Source: an uncultured Lachnospiraceae bacterium
GTDB taxonomy: Bacteria; Bacillota; Clostridia; Lachnospirales; Lachnospiraceae
Assembly: GCA_902797185.1 (NCBI GenBank)
Contig: CADBRV010000061.1
Coordinates: 1 to 47,702, forward strand
Direction: 5' to 3'
DNA: 47,702 bases
This document shows, piece by piece, positions 7,473 to 17,394 of the stretch (position 1 is its first letter; each line of letters starts with the position of its first letter). The notes below the pieces were generated by a model. The model was not told where the DNA came from. It searched no databases and saw nothing but the letters and a program-made list of their open reading frames with translations. The position numbers and the translations under genes are program-made.

Positions 7473-7723
7473 GACAGACGCCGCATTCCAAATCGTCCTG
7501 AAGGAGAGCCGCGCTATGAAAGATCACGCTTCGTGTGAAGACGCGGCCTGCGTCACCGCCCGGCCAGGCGGTGACATAGCTCTTAAGGAGAGCCGCGCCA
7601 TGAAAGGGCACGCTTCGCATGAGTGCGCGGCCTGCGTCATCGCCTTGACAGGCGGTGACATAGGACGATGCGGCGGTGCATCGTAAAGAAACCTCCCGCT
7701 GAAGCGGGCTTCTCTTTACGATA
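7473..7723 (+). repeat. Dispersed repeat, copy C (tandem P-P plus H), most complete copy
   Basis: The left end GCCGCATTCCAAATCGTCC (7480-7498) is matched by an inverted right end GGACGATGCGGC (7663-7674). Between them are two 84-bp direct units, 7501-7584 and 7585-7668, each with AAGGAG, ATG, the inner hairpin CACGC-TTC-GYRTG and the GTCAYCGCC/GGCGGTGAC hairpin. Module H follows at 7680-7722 as ATCGTAAAG...CTTTACGAT (nine perfect pairs) around a CCCGC/GCGGG core. The copy fills the fhs-folD gap, antisense to both genes. Confidence 0.85.
7516..7686 (+). CDS. Micro-ORF of repeat copy C (56 aa, tandem), coding status doubtful
   Basis: The ATG lies nine bases after AAGGAG. The 84-bp unit is a multiple of three, so the frame stays open through both units: MKDHASCEDAACVTARPGGD, a short link, then MKGHASHECAACVIALTGGD. 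It stops at a TAA inside the outer stem of module H. Translation signals look usable, but the frame overlaps strongly paired stems and is antisense to the folD-fhs transcript. I recognise no protein family. Confidence 0.3.
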   Translation: MKDHASCEDAACVTARPGGDIALKESRAMKGHASHECAACVIALTGGDIGRCGGAS

Positions 7724-7745
7724 CGAAACGGTTACTGGCTCCTAA

Positions 7746-9416
7746 TTAAAAGAGCCCTGTGATCTGGTTGTTTTCGTTGACATCAATATTGTTGGCAGCC
7801 GGTACTTTCGGAAGCCCTGGCATGGTCATGATATTGCCCAGAAGGGCAACCAGGAAGCCTGCGCCGGCGGAAGGATAAAGGTCCCTTACATTTACGGTAA
7901 ACCCGGTGGGGCGTCCCAGCTTGTCCTTGTCATCAGACAAGGAATACTGCGTCTTGGCCATGCAGATCGGCAGCTTGTCCAGCCCCAGTTTTTCCATCCG
8001 CTTGATTTCGCGCTCTGCTGCTGCGGAATAGGTAACCCCGTCTGCGCCATAGATTTCCCTGGCGATGGTTTCGATCTTTTCCTTGATCGGAAGGTCCACA
8101 TCATATATCGGCTGGTAATGGCTTTCCTTGGTTTCCAGGGTGCGGATCAGGCTCTTGGCAAGGTCTACGCCGCCTTCGCCGCCCTTTTCCCAGACTTCGG
8201 AAAGGGCGAATTCACAGCCCCTGTCCCTGCAGAAGTCCTCGATATACTGGAATTCTTCCGGCGTATCCGTGACAAATTTATTGATTGCTACGACAAGTGG
8301 CACGCCGAACTTCTGGATGTTTTCGATATGCTTCTCCAGGTTTACGATGCCCTTCTTAAGCGCTTCCATATTGGGCTCGGAAGTCTGGTCTTTCGGAACC
8401 CCGCCGTTATATTTCAGTGCCCTGGCAGTTGCGACAAGGACGACTGCATCCGGTTTCAGCCCAGCCATGCGGCATTTGATATCCATAAACTTCTCTGCGC
8501 CCAGGTCGGCACCGAAGCCTCCCTCGGTCACACAGATATCTCCAAGTTTCAAAGCCATCTTGGTGGCACGTACGCTGTTGCATCCATGGGCAATGTTGGC
8601 AAACGGGCCGCCATGCACAATGGCAGGATGGTGCTCCAATGTCTGGATCATGTTCGGCTTGATGGCATCCTTCAGGAGGGCTGCCATAGCGCCGGTCGCA
8701 TGCAGGTCGTCAGCCGTGATGGGTTTACCATCCCTGGTATATGCCACGATCATGCGTGCCAGGCGCTTTTTGAGGTCCTTCATATCGGTTGCAAGGCACA
8801 GCACTGCCATGACTTCGGAAGCCACCGTGATAATGAAGTGGTCTTCCCGGACATAGCCGTCTGCCTTTGCCCCAAGGCCTACCACGATATTACGCAGCAC
8901 CCTGTCGTTCATGTCTTCGCAGCGTTTCCAGACCACCTGCCTGGTGTCAATGCCCAGTTCATTCCCCTGCTGGATATGGTTGTCCAGCATGGCTGCAAGG
9001 AGGTTGTTGGCAGAGGTAATGGCATGGAAGTCGCCGGTAAAGTGAAGGTTCAAATCTTCCATGGGGACGAGCTGTGCGTATCCTCCGCCGGCAGCGCCGC
9101 CTTTAATGCCAAAGCAGGGTCCAAGGGACGGCTCCCTTAAAGCAAGGACCGCCTTTTTCCCGCACTTCCAAAGGCCTTCTGCCAGGCCCACGCTGGTAGT
9201 GGTCTTGCCTTCCCCTGCCGGGGTCGGGTTGATAGCTGTTACAAGGACCAGTTTGCCGTCCGGGTTGGAAGCGGCTTTCTTTTCCAGTTCGTCCGAAAGC
9301 TTTGCCTTGTACTTGCCGTAAAGTTCCAGGTCGTCTTCTGAAACGCCTACCTTTTCCGCTACTTTGGTGATGGGCTCCATTTCGCACTGCTGTGCAATCT
9401 CAATGTCTGAAAGCAT
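7746..9416 (-). CDS. fhs: Formate-tetrahydrofolate ligase
   Basis: The 556-residue product has the standard family length. It contains the nucleotide-binding TPAGEGKT (residues 65-72), [26 protein letters not shown] and [11 protein letters not shown], all hallmark Fhs segments. It makes 10-formyl-THF from formate, THF and ATP. The start at 9416 is chosen for the perfect AAGGAGGT eight bases upstream; the same frame is open for another 40 codons back into ftsK, but that extension has no family similarity. It lies between ftsK and folD on the same strand, with no terminator seen between ftsK and fhs. Confidence 0.98.
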   Translation of the reverse strand: MLSDIEIAQQCEMEPITKVAEKVGVSEDDLELYGKYKAKLSDELEKKAASNPDGKLVLVTAINPTPAGEGKTTTSVGLAEGLWKCGKKAVLALREPSLGPCFGIKGGAAGGGYAQLVPMEDLNLHFTGDFHAITSANNLLAAMLDNHIQQGNELGIDTRQVVWKRCEDMNDRVLRNIVVGLGAKADGYVREDHFIITVASEVMAVLCLATDMKDLKKRLARMIVAYTRDGKPITADDLHATGAMAALLKDAIKPNMIQTLEHHPAIVHGGPFANIAHGCNSVRATKMALKLGDICVTEGGFGADLGAEKFMDIKCRMAGLKPDAVVLVATARALKYNGGVPKDQTSEPNMEALKKGIVNLEKHIENIQKFGVPLVVAINKFVTDTPEEFQYIEDFCRDRGCEFALSEVWEKGGEGGVDLAKSLIRTLETKESHYQPIYDVDLPIKEKIETIAREIYGADGVTYSAAAEREIKRMEKLGLDKLPICMAKTQYSLSDDKDKLGRPTGFTVNVRDLYPSAGAGFLVALLGNIMTMPGLPKVPAANNIDVNENNQITGLF

Positions 9417-9444
9417 GTGCTTACCTCCTTTTCCATTCCCTCTG

Positions 9445-9507
9445 GGCGCGTTTTTGCGCCTGCTGGCTGCACCAGGGCATTTTGCTACCCCCTTAAGTGG
9501 TACAGCC
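9445..9507. other. Two inverted repeats in the ftsK-fhs gap
   Basis: GGCGC/GCGCC around a T-run (9445-9460) and GGCTGCACCA (9465-9474) / TGGTACAGCC (9498-9507, one mismatch) form two possible hairpins in the 94-base gap. Neither has the T-tail expected of a terminator for ftsK. Confidence 0.5.
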
Positions 9508-9510
9508 TCC

Positions 9511-12393
9511 CTAAGACTGCGCGATGTATGATTCAAATTCTTCTATGGTCATCAGGACCTGCCTGGGCTTTGTCCCTTCTTCAGGACCAAGTACGCCGGC
9601 TTCTTCCAGCTGGTCTACGATCCTGGCTGCCCTGTTAAAACCGATGCGGAATTTCCTCTGCAGGGAACCGATGGAACCTTTCTGTGACGTGATCAGGAAT
9701 CTCCCTGCCGCTTCAAAAAGCTCGTCCCGGTCATCCTGCTGCTCTTCCTCCTGTGACGATCCAAAAGAAGAAGACTGGTGCTCCTGCTGGGAGATGCTTT
9801 CATTGTAATCCGGTTTCTCATTGGAATCCTTAAGGAAATTTACGACCCTGCCCACTTCCTCGTCGGAAACGAAAGCACCCTGCACCCTTCGTGGCTTTGT
9901 AAGCCCCTGCGGGTAATAAAGCATGTCGCCATTGCCCAGGAGCTTCTCGGCCCCGTTCATGTCCAGGATTGTCCTGGAATCGGTACCGGAAGATACCGCA
10001 AATGCGATCCTGGATGGCATATTTGCCTTGATCAGGCCGGTGATGACATTGACAGAAGGACGCTGTGTGGCGATGACCAGGTGGATCCCGGCCGCGCGCC
10101 CCAGCTGGGCGATATGGACGATGGAATCTTCCACTTCATGGGCTGTCGTCATCATAAGGTCTGCCAGCTCGTCCACCACGATGACGATCATGGGAAGGAT
10201 TTCCATCAGTACGCCGTTTTCATGGTTCGATTTCTGGGCTTTATGGTTATAGGATTTAATTTCTTTTACATTTTCAGATGCAAACAGCTTGTAGCGGCGG
10301 GTCATTTCCGCCACTGCCCAGTTCAAAGCCCCGGCAGCCTTTTTCGGGTCTGTGACCACCGGTGTCAAAAGGTGGGGGATCCCGTTGTACATGCTCAGCT
10401 CCACGACTTTCGGGTCCACCATGATCATCTTGATCTCGTCCGGGCGGGCGTGGTAAAGGATGCTCATAATGATTGAATTGATGCAGACGGATTTGCCGGA
10501 CCCGGTGGCGCCCGCAATCAAAAGATGGGGCATTTTCTGGATGTCCGCGATTACGACATTCCCATTGATGTCTTTTCCGGCCGCAAATGCGATTTTGGAT
10601 TTCTGGTTCCGGAACGCATCTGTATCAATCAATTCCCGGAGGGTGACCGTGACCCTGTTTTTATTCGGCACTTCGATGCCGATGGCGCTTTTTCCGGGGA
10701 TCGGCGCCTCGATCCGGATGTCCGGTGCGGCCAGGGTCAGCTTCAAGTCATCCTGCAGGCTTACAATCTTGCTCACCTTGACTCCAGGAGCCGGGAGGAT
10801 TTCATAGCGGGTGACGCTGGGTCCCCGCTGGAAGCCGTTGACTTTGACATTGACGCCGAAACTCTGCAGCGTTTTCTGGAGCTTTGCCTGATTCTGGCTG
10901 GCATTGTCGTCCTGCCCGAAGCTGGGCGAGGCCGGCTTATTTAAGAAATCAATATCTGGGAACTGGTAAGGGCGTACTACATTTCCGCTGCCCTCTTTGC
11001 CATCAGCATCCTCTGCCATCCTGGCAGAAGCCACCATTGCGGCAGATGCCCCTGCGGCAAGGCCGTTATTTCCAGCCTCGTCACAAGGATGCTCTTCATC
11101 CTCTATACCAGCCTCGTCATTGTATGGCTGGTCATTTTCAAGGCCGGCATTATCAGAATATGCCTGGCCGTTATCCGTCCCGGGGTCCTCAAAAGAGGGC
11201 TGCCCATCCGCTGTGCCTGTCTCATCATAATAAGAAAGCTGGCTGCCGGCTTCTTTCGGCTCGTCATAATAGGAAGGCTGGCTGCCGGCTGTTCCGTCCC
11301 CGCCATAATTGTAGAAAGCATCCGCATCCGGGCTTTCTTCCGCATAAGGGCTTTCCTGCCCGCTGTTTTCCTGTACAGGCCAGGAAGCATCTGAACCATT
11401 TCCCTGGGCCGCGCCAGCCGCATCCCAGGCATCTGCGGCATCCGTGTGATAAGGTGCCTCTGCAGTGTCCGGCTTTGCCGCATCCTGGCTGCTCTGCCCG
11501 GCAAAGGAACCAAAGGACCCGTCCGCCTGTGGTTCTTCCGAAACCCCGTGCAGGACGTTCCAGTTCGGCCTTTTGCCAAGGCTCCCGGAAGGGCTTTCCG
11601 CGTGCAACAGGGAATTAAGCGATTTGACATGGGTAGTGCCTTCGATCTTTGTATCCGAAAGGCTGCCAGGGTCCAGGATCTTTGTGTCCCGGCTTACCCC
11701 GTCTACCACATGGTTCATGCGCAGGTTTTTCTTTTCTTCCAGTTCCTTCCGATGCTCTTCACGCTTCCGGGACACATTTTCCTTTGTTTTCCGGTATGCC
11801 TGGGCCGTATGGCGGCCTACGGTATCCACAAAGGATTTCCCGGTTAAAACAACAAGGCATAAAATGAGCACTGCCAGGTCAATGACCATAGCCCCGGCAA
11901 AGCCAAAAGCCCCCCGGAACAGGATTTCAAGCCCTGCCCCGCAGGCGCCTCCGCCCAGTTTTGCCTCCTGGCTGTGCCGCACTAAAGAAGGAAAAGACGG
12001 GTCTATTTTATAGCTCCCGCTTACCAGTTCGGCAAATAGGCACAGGAACAGGAACAGGACGCAGATGGCGGATAAGCGTACCGCAGTATCCCCACCTCGT
12101 TTTGCTACATAGATGTAGACGCTAAGGCCAAACAGGAAAAACGGGAAGAAATAAGCCAAAAAACCAAAGGCACCCAGTAAAAGGTTCCGGAAATACCTTG
12201 CAGCCGCGCCGCCAATGCCTCCCATGCTTAACAGCAGGAGGAGGCTGATGACGAAGATGGTAATCATAATGACATTGTTTCGGAAAACCCTCCTGCGTTC
12301 CAGCTCTTTTTTCCGGCGGGAAGCCTTGCGGGTATTTCCCGTTTTTTTACGGGTGCCCGCTGTTTTTTTTGTGGTTTTCTTAGCCTGTGCCAT
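9511..12393 (-). CDS. ftsK: FtsK/SpoIIIE DNA translocase
   Basis: A 960-residue protein. It has a basic N-terminus, about four membrane segments (residues about 39-190), a long acidic linker (about 225-480), the FtsK alpha/beta motor with Walker [10 protein letters not shown] (627-635) and Walker [11 protein letters not shown] (about 739-748), and a C-terminal winged-helix gamma domain (about 890-955, [20 protein letters not shown]) that reads KOPS/SRS-type sequences. It pumps DNA at the septum during division or sporulation; sequence does not separate FtsK from SpoIIIE. The linker contains imperfect repeats such as [13 protein letters not shown] / [13 protein letters not shown]. The gene starts ten bases after yebC. 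Confidence 0.95.
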   Translation of the reverse strand: MAQAKKTTKKTAGTRKKTGNTRKASRRKKELERRRVFRNNVIMITIFVISLLLLLSMGGIGGAAARYFRNLLLGAFGFLAYFFPFFLFGLSVYIYVAKRGGDTAVRLSAICVLFLFLCLFAELVSGSYKIDPSFPSLVRHSQEAKLGGGACGAGLEILFRGAFGFAGAMVIDLAVLILCLVVLTGKSFVDTVGRHTAQAYRKTKENVSRKREEHRKELEEKKNLRMNHVVDGVSRDTKILDPGSLSDTKIEGTTHVKSLNSLLHAESPSGSLGKRPNWNVLHGVSEEPQADGSFGSFAGQSSQDAAKPDTAEAPYHTDAADAWDAAGAAQGNGSDASWPVQENSGQESPYAEESPDADAFYNYGGDGTAGSQPSYYDEPKEAGSQLSYYDETGTADGQPSFEDPGTDNGQAYSDNAGLENDQPYNDEAGIEDEEHPCDEAGNNGLAAGASAAMVASARMAEDADGKEGSGNVVRPYQFPDIDFLNKPASPSFGQDDNASQNQAKLQKTLQSFGVNVKVNGFQRGPSVTRYEILPAPGVKVSKIVSLQDDLKLTLAAPDIRIEAPIPGKSAIGIEVPNKNRVTVTLRELIDTDAFRNQKSKIAFAAGKDINGNVVIADIQKMPHLLIAGATGSGKSVCINSIIMSILYHARPDEIKMIMVDPKVVELSMYNGIPHLLTPVVTDPKKAAGALNWAVAEMTRRYKLFASENVKEIKSYNHKAQKSNHENGVLMEILPMIVIVVDELADLMMTTAHEVEDSIVHIAQLGRAAGIHLVIATQRPSVNVITGLIKANMPSRIAFAVSSGTDSRTILDMNGAEKLLGNGDMLYYPQGLTKPRRVQGAFVSDEEVGRVVNFLKDSNEKPDYNESISQQEHQSSSFGSSQEEEQQDDRDELFEAAGRFLITSQKGSIGSLQRKFRIGFNRAARIVDQLEEAGVLGPEEGTKPRQVLMTIEEFESYIAQS

Positions 12394-12403
12394 TTGTCAC
12401 CTG

Positions 12404-13147
12404 TCAGTCTTCATCCTCTGGCATATCCCAGTTGTGGTATACTTCCTGGACGTCATCATCATCTTCCAGCATTTCCAGGGTTTTCTTAATATGGTAAATG
12501 TCCTGCTCATCCGTCAGTGTTACATAAGTCTGGGGGATCATGGTTACTTCAGCGGATGCCATAGGCACTCCTGCGTCTTCGAGCCCCTGCCTTACCTGGC
12601 TGAAGGATGCCGGATCGGTGAGGATTTCATAGCTGTCCTCTTCTTCTTTAAAATCATCTGCCCCTGCATCAAGAGCAGTCATCATAAGGTCGTCTGCGTC
12701 CATGTCACATTCTTCCTTGTCTACGATGATCTGTCCTTTTTCATCAAACATGAAGGATACGCATCCCTGGGTCCCTACGTTGCCGTTGCCCTTGGAAAAA
12801 GCGCTCCTGACGTTGGCAGCCGTACGGTTCTTGTTATCGGTAAGGGCTTTTACGATAATGGCTGTGCCGCTGGGGCCATAGCCTTCGTAGGTAACAGATT
12901 CATAATTGACGCTGCCCAGGTCGCCGGCTGCCTTTTTAATGCCCCTCTCAATGGTATCATTGGGCATGTTGGCTGCTTTTGCCTTGGCAACTACGTCACG
13001 CAGCTTGCTGTTGTTCTCCGGGTCCGGGCCGCCCTCTTTTACGGCTACCGCGATTTCCCTTCCGATAATGGTAAAGACCTTGCCTTTTGCTGCGTCATTT
13101 TTCTCTTTTTTATGTTTAATATTTGCGAATTTAGAATGTCCAGACAT
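12404..13147 (-). CDS. yebC: YebC/PmpR-family protein
   Basis: The 247-residue product starts with the diagnostic MSGHSKFANIKHKKEKNDAA and continues with KGKVFTIIGREIAVAVKEGG and YEGYGPSGTAIIVKALTDNK, typical of YebC/PmpR. Members have been described as transcription regulators and, more recently, as translation factors that help ribosomes at proline stretches. The start at 13147 has GGAGAGGAG just upstream; a longer upstream frame is ignored because MSGHSKF is the conserved start. It lies four bases after the CNNM/CBS gene and ten before ftsK, forming a tight operon. Confidence 0.95.
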   Translation of the reverse strand: MSGHSKFANIKHKKEKNDAAKGKVFTIIGREIAVAVKEGGPDPENNSKLRDVVAKAKAANMPNDTIERGIKKAAGDLGSVNYESVTYEGYGPSGTAIIVKALTDNKNRTAANVRSAFSKGNGNVGTQGCVSFMFDEKGQIIVDKEECDMDADDLMMTALDAGADDFKEEEDSYEILTDPASFSQVRQGLEDAGVPMASAEVTMIPQTYVTLTDEQDIYHIKKTLEMLEDDDDVQEVYHNWDMPEDED

Positions 13148-13151
13148 CTTT

Positions 13152-14585
13152 TTACTCCTCTCCCTTGTTTGCCTTATTATGTTCTTTGCCTGTAACAGCG
13201 TGTCCTTCGTTTGTGTCCCGGCCCGCCTGCGTCCTGCCATTTACCTGGCCGTCGGTATTCCCGTGTGCCTGTTCATCGGCATTCTTCCGCCGGATCGCCA
13301 GCACGCTGCGGATCGTCTTGTTCTTTACCGACAGCACGCGGAACAGGTAGCCTTTGTATAAAACGTCAAAACGTTCGTTATCCTCAGGAATTTTATCAAT
13401 GAGGGTCACGAGCAGCCCGTTCAGGGTCTCTACATCGTCCACGTCGATGGTGATCCCAAGGGCGTCCTCCACATCTTCCAGGTCTGCCATCCCGTTCAAG
13501 AGGAAGCTGTGGTCCCCTCTTTTTACGATCATGGCCTCCTCGTCATCGTGCTCATCTTCAATATTGCCCACGATCTCCTCCAGGATGTCTTCCATGGATA
13601 CAATGCCGGAGGTCTGGCCATATTCGTCCACTACGATGACCATATGGCTCTTCTGGGACTGCATGGTGCGGAAAAGCGTATTGATACTCTGGGTTTCAGG
13701 AATAAAGATGGCATCCCTTACAAGGCCCGGCACATCTTTGATTTTCTGGTCCTTATAACTCTCTTTCTGCTCACACTGCATGGCGTCCTTGATATGGACG
13801 ATGCCGGTGATATGGTCCAGGTCCTCCTGGTAGACAGGGAACCTGGAATAGTGCTCCTGCAGCATGAAGGAAAAAGCATCCCCAAAGCGCATCTCACAGT
13901 CCAGGGCGACAATGCTTTTACGCACTGTCATGATATCCCCGGCTTCCGTGTCATCCAGCTCGAAAATGTTATGGATCATTTCCGCCTGGCTCTCCTGGAT
14001 CGTGCCCTGTTCATGCCCTTCGTTGACCATGGAGATGATCTCTTCCTCGGTGACATCTTCCCGGGTGTCTTTGGCGTCAATCCCGTCCAGCCGGCCGACC
14101 CATCCGCTCAGGACCCTGGCAGCAGCCGACATGGGTTTTGTCAGATAGTAAAGCAGTGTAAAGATCCCGGTGTATTTGTAAGCGTACTGGATGCCTTTAT
14201 GCTCTCCTACAAGGTGGGGCAGGAAAGCCCCGATCCACAAAGTAAACAGCAGCAGCACCAGGATGACGATGGCCACCACAATGATTTCCTGCCATTTCCT
14301 GCCTTCCTCCAAAATCGGGAAAAACACATGGCTGACGGGGCCTATGATCAAAAGGCCTGCCAGCATGTTGCAGATGCAGAGTATGGTCTGCCGTACCCTT
14401 AATACCGCATGGGGCCTGTCCATAAAAAAGCGGATGCGCCTGCCCTGTTTATTGTCAGGCAGCTCATCCGCGTCTTTCTGGGAACAGCTGGTTAACGCAG
14501 AAAGGTATGCAGATGTGATATACTCCATTACCAGGAAAAAAAGAAACAGAAAAATGCCAAGCAACGCCGCGGCGCCGTCGTCCAT
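13152..14585 (-). CDS. CNNM-type membrane protein with CBS pair and CorC domain (hemolysin-family)
   Basis: A 477-residue protein. The N-terminal DUF21/CNNM membrane domain (about 1-170, three to four hydrophobic segments) is followed by a Bateman CBS pair (about 200-330; FIPETQSINTLFRTMQSQKS, HMVIVVDEYGQTSGIVSMED) and a CorC/HlyC transporter-associated domain (about 350-430). The last 45 residues are hydrophilic and Asn/Gly/Lys-rich. Relatives (YhdP, CorC, CNNM) are linked to Mg2+ or other divalent cation transport; the name hemolysin is historical. The RBS is AGGAAGGTGG. It is first in the yebC-ftsK-fhs-folD run. Confidence 0.9.
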   Translation of the reverse strand: MDDGAAALLGIFLFLFFLVMEYITSAYLSALTSCSQKDADELPDNKQGRRIRFFMDRPHAVLRVRQTILCICNMLAGLLIIGPVSHVFFPILEEGRKWQEIIVVAIVILVLLLFTLWIGAFLPHLVGEHKGIQYAYKYTGIFTLLYYLTKPMSAAARVLSGWVGRLDGIDAKDTREDVTEEEIISMVNEGHEQGTIQESQAEMIHNIFELDDTEAGDIMTVRKSIVALDCEMRFGDAFSFMLQEHYSRFPVYQEDLDHITGIVHIKDAMQCEQKESYKDQKIKDVPGLVRDAIFIPETQSINTLFRTMQSQKSHMVIVVDEYGQTSGIVSMEDILEEIVGNIEDEHDDEEAMIVKRGDHSFLLNGMADLEDVEDALGITIDVDDVETLNGLLVTLIDKIPEDNERFDVLYKGYLFRVLSVKNKTIRSVLAIRRKNADEQAHGNTDGQVNGRTQAGRDTNEGHAVTGKEHNKANKGEE

Positions 14586-14651
14586 GAAAGTTCCACCTTC
14601 CTAAAAAAGCTCAGACTGAGGTAATTTTATTAACGAACATATAAAAATGTA

Positions 14652-15833
14652 TCATTTTGGCCTTGTTTCGTCAAGAAAAAGCCCATCGTGCCCGAAAGGC
14701 TCCCTGCCCTCTTTGGTAAAGACCCTGGGGACCCTTTTCCCGATATCACAGGCAAATTCATAATTAAACCGCCCGCTTAAATCTCCCAGCTTCTCCATGG
14801 TGATGCATTCATCGCCGCTTCTGCCTACCAGGACTGCCTCGTCGCCAATCTTCGCATCCGGGATATCGGTCACATCCACCATGAACTGGTCCATGCAGAC
14901 CCTGCCACAGATGGGCGCCTTTTTCCCATGGAGGAGGACATACCCTTTATTGGACAAAGACCTGGGGTAGCCATCCGCGTAACCAAAGCCGATGGTCGCG
15001 ATGCGCCTGTCGGAGGGGGCTGTATAAATGCCTCCATAGCTGATGGTCTCGCCCATGGGGACGGTCTTAATATAAGAAACCCTTGCCACCAGTTCCATCA
15101 CCGGCATAAGGCCGATGTCTGTCACCTCGTCGGAGGGGGCGAGGCCGTAAAGGGTGATCCCTGCCCGCACCAGGTCCATGGCGGCATATGGCATGTCGAT
15201 GAGGGCTGCGGAATTGCTGCAGTGGACATGGGGGATCTGCACCCCTTCCTCCTGGAGCTGTTCATAGAACCATTTGAATTTCTCGAACTGCCTGTTGGCG
15301 GATGTCTTGTCCGCACTGTCAGAGGCAAAGAAATGGGTGAACATGCCTTCCGCATGGATCCCCGGAAGGCGGGTGATCTCTGCCGCTTCCTTTACGGACT
15401 CTTCGCTGACAGAAAGGCCGATCCGGTTCATGCCGGTATCTACCGCCAGCTGGAAAGGCGCAGCTTTGCCCATCTTTACTGCCGTATCGGAAAGCGCCTT
15501 GGCTGCCTCCGTCGTAAAAATCGGCACCATGAGCCCTTGGCGGATTGCATTCTCGTATTGGGGCGGGAAAACAAACCCCAGCACCATGATGGGTTTCTTT
15601 ATCCCATGCTGGCGAAGCTGGATGCCCTCTTCCAGGGTTGCCACCGCAAAGCCGTATAAATAATCCAAAGGTTCGATTTCCTGTGCGATTTCCACCGCGC
15701 CGTGTCCATAACCGTCTGACTTTATGACGGCAACCATCTGGGTGGAATCCGGTACACGGGCATACATTGCTTCCATATTGTGCATGATGGCATCCAGGCT
15801 GATCCTTGCTTCCGCCCGCTCAAACATTAACAT
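14652..15833 (-). CDS. alr: Alanine racemase
   Basis: A 393-residue fold-type III PLP enzyme. AVIKSDGYGHG carries the PLP-binding lysine (Lys38), ETISYGGIY the second catalytic base tyrosine, and GRVCMDQFMVDV the C-terminal barrel signature. It makes D-alanine for peptidoglycan. The start at 15833 overlaps the end of nnr by seven bases and has AAAGGAG at good spacing; a second ATG at 15827 overlaps the nnr stop as TAATG. Translation is therefore probably coupled to nnr. This nnr-alr order is found in other Firmicutes. Confidence 0.97.
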   Translation of the reverse strand: MLMFERAEARISLDAIMHNMEAMYARVPDSTQMVAVIKSDGYGHGAVEIAQEIEPLDYLYGFAVATLEEGIQLRQHGIKKPIMVLGFVFPPQYENAIRQGLMVPIFTTEAAKALSDTAVKMGKAAPFQLAVDTGMNRIGLSVSEESVKEAAEITRLPGIHAEGMFTHFFASDSADKTSANRQFEKFKWFYEQLQEEGVQIPHVHCSNSAALIDMPYAAMDLVRAGITLYGLAPSDEVTDIGLMPVMELVARVSYIKTVPMGETISYGGIYTAPSDRRIATIGFGYADGYPRSLSNKGYVLLHGKKAPICGRVCMDQFMVDVTDIPDAKIGDEAVLVGRSGDECITMEKLGDLSGRFNYEFACDIGKRVPRVFTKEGREPFGHDGLFLDETRPK

Positions 15834-17335
15834 TCTGCTGTCTCCTTTATCATTTCACGGATGCCCCTGACAAGCTCCCTTGCGAAAAGCCCATGGGCAC
15901 CGGTTTCTTTTTCCATATACTCTCCTGCTTTCCCATGAAGATAAACGGCGCAGGTTGCCGCGGACCACTCATCCATCCCCTGGGCAAGAAGGCCTGCGAC
16001 GGTCCCTGCCAGCACGTCGCCGGAGCCTCCCTTGGACATGGCGCTGCAGCCGGAGGTATTGATGAAAAGCCTGCCCTCCGTATCGCAGCAGACGGTGGAA
16101 GCGTCCTTTAAAACGCAGACTGCCTGGAACTGCTGGGAAATTTTCCTGGCGGAGCCGATTTTATCTTCCTGCACAGACGCAATATCGGTGTGCAGAAGCC
16201 TTGCCGCTTCCCCGAGGTGCGGTGTCAGTACCAGCTGGCCCTGGAAACCGCAGGCTTCATCAGCCAGAAGGTCATCCTCTGCCATCAGGTTCAGCGCGTC
16301 CGCATCCAATACCATAGGCGCGGATGCTTCCTGCAGCAGTGCCTCCAAAAGGGAGGAAGCTTCTTCTGAGGTACCAAGGCCGCAGCCGCAGACAATGGAG
16401 GTGGCTTTCGGCAGGATTTCCTCCAATTCCCTGGTACCATCCCCTTCATAGGACTTTAAAACCGCTTCCGGCAGCAGCGTCTGCAGGGGGATCCTGTTCG
16501 CTTCCGGTGAAAGGATAGAAACCAGGCCTGCCCCGGCGGCATATGCAGCGGAAGAAGAAAGGAAGGATGCCCCGGCCATGTCATAAGAACCTGTCACGGA
16601 AAGCACTTTCCCGTAGGTACCTTTATTGGAATCTTCACTGCGTTTCGGCAGCAGGGCTTTTAAATCATCCTCTTCGTAATAAACGCCCTGCGGATGAAGG
16701 TCCAGGAAGCTTTCCGGGGTAATTCCGATCTGGGCTACAATAAGCTTTCCGGTCTGGGCTTTTCCCGGATAAAGAAGCTGGCCGTACTTGGCAAACGCCA
16801 TGGTTACCGTAATGTCCGCGTGGAAAGCACATCCCAGGATATCCCCTGTATCGGCAGAAACGCCGGAGGCGATGTCCACGGCGGCTTTATAGCCTTCCAT
16901 CTCGTTAAGTTCCCGGATGCACTGGGCATAGCGCCCTTCGATGGGACGGGAAAGGCCCGTCCCGAAAATGGCATCTACAATACAGGTATAGCTTTTCCCC
17001 TCCGGCAACTTATCGAAAAGCGGGATCCCGTATTTTTCCAGGATCCCCATCTGCCGACTGGCTTCCTCCGAAGCTTTCTGGGGATTCCCGATCATTACGA
17101 CGTCCACCTGGAAATGCTCCAGGAACAGCATCCTGGCCGCGGCCATGCCGTCACCGCCATTGTTGCCGCTGCCGCAGACAACCAGCACCCTGGAGAGGTC
17201 CGCTTTTTCTTTATGCAGGGACCGGACAAATTCCAGGGCAGCCCGTTCCATTAATACACAGCTGGGCACGCCGTAGTGCTGCATGGTATTGGAATCGCAA
17301 AGTTTCATTTCCTCTGCTGATAAACAGGTCTTCAT
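15827..17335 (-). CDS. nnr: Bifunctional NAD(P)HX epimerase/dehydratase
   Basis: A 502-residue fusion. Residues about 1-215 form the YjeF N-terminal epimerase domain with GSGNNGGDG at 55-63 and VDAIFGTGL; residues about 225-500 form the ribokinase-like ADP/ATP-dependent dehydratase with KGGSGDVLAG (about 435-444). The enzyme repairs hydrated NADH and NADPH. The start at 17335 has GGAGGG seven bases upstream; an eleven-codon longer frame begins inside the rex terminator and is not used. Transcription is separated from rex by the terminator at 17352-17383 unless there is read-through, because no promoter fits between them. Confidence 0.96.
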   Translation of the reverse strand: MKTCLSAEEMKLCDSNTMQHYGVPSCVLMERAALEFVRSLHKEKADLSRVLVVCGSGNNGGDGMAAARMLFLEHFQVDVVMIGNPQKASEEASRQMGILEKYGIPLFDKLPEGKSYTCIVDAIFGTGLSRPIEGRYAQCIRELNEMEGYKAAVDIASGVSADTGDILGCAFHADITVTMAFAKYGQLLYPGKAQTGKLIVAQIGITPESFLDLHPQGVYYEEDDLKALLPKRSEDSNKGTYGKVLSVTGSYDMAGASFLSSSAAYAAGAGLVSILSPEANRIPLQTLLPEAVLKSYEGDGTRELEEILPKATSIVCGCGLGTSEEASSLLEALLQEASAPMVLDADALNLMAEDDLLADEACGFQGQLVLTPHLGEAARLLHTDIASVQEDKIGSARKISQQFQAVCVLKDASTVCCDTEGRLFINTSGCSAMSKGGSGDVLAGTVAGLLAQGMDEWSAATCAVYLHGKAGEYMEKETGAHGLFARELVRGIREMIKETAEC

Positions 17336-17351
17336 TTTCCCTCCTGCCGGA

Positions 17352-17383
17352 AAAAGGATAACCGGCATGCCGGATATCCTTTT
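17352..17383. terminator. Hairpin between rex and nnr
   Basis: AAAAGGATA (17352-17360) pairs perfectly with TATCCTTTT (17375-17383) around an inner CCGG-CATG-CCGG. T-runs flank it on both strands. It lies 17 bases before the nnr start, so it may act as an attenuator rather than a full stop for rex transcription. Confidence 0.7.
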
Positions 17384-17394
17384 CCTTTTCCATC

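Noticed and set aside
7473-7723. CRISPR array
   Set aside because: Only two direct units without spacers of constant length, and no cas genes. It is a tandem repeat within a dispersed element.
9417-9536. 40-residue N-terminal extension of Fhs
   Set aside because: The frame is open, but the extension runs back into ftsK, has no similarity to Fhs, and the internal ATG at 9416 has a perfect RBS and gives the standard length.
13148-13240. 31-residue N-terminal extension of YebC
   Set aside because: MSGHSKF is the conserved family start and has its own RBS. The extension overlaps the upstream gene.
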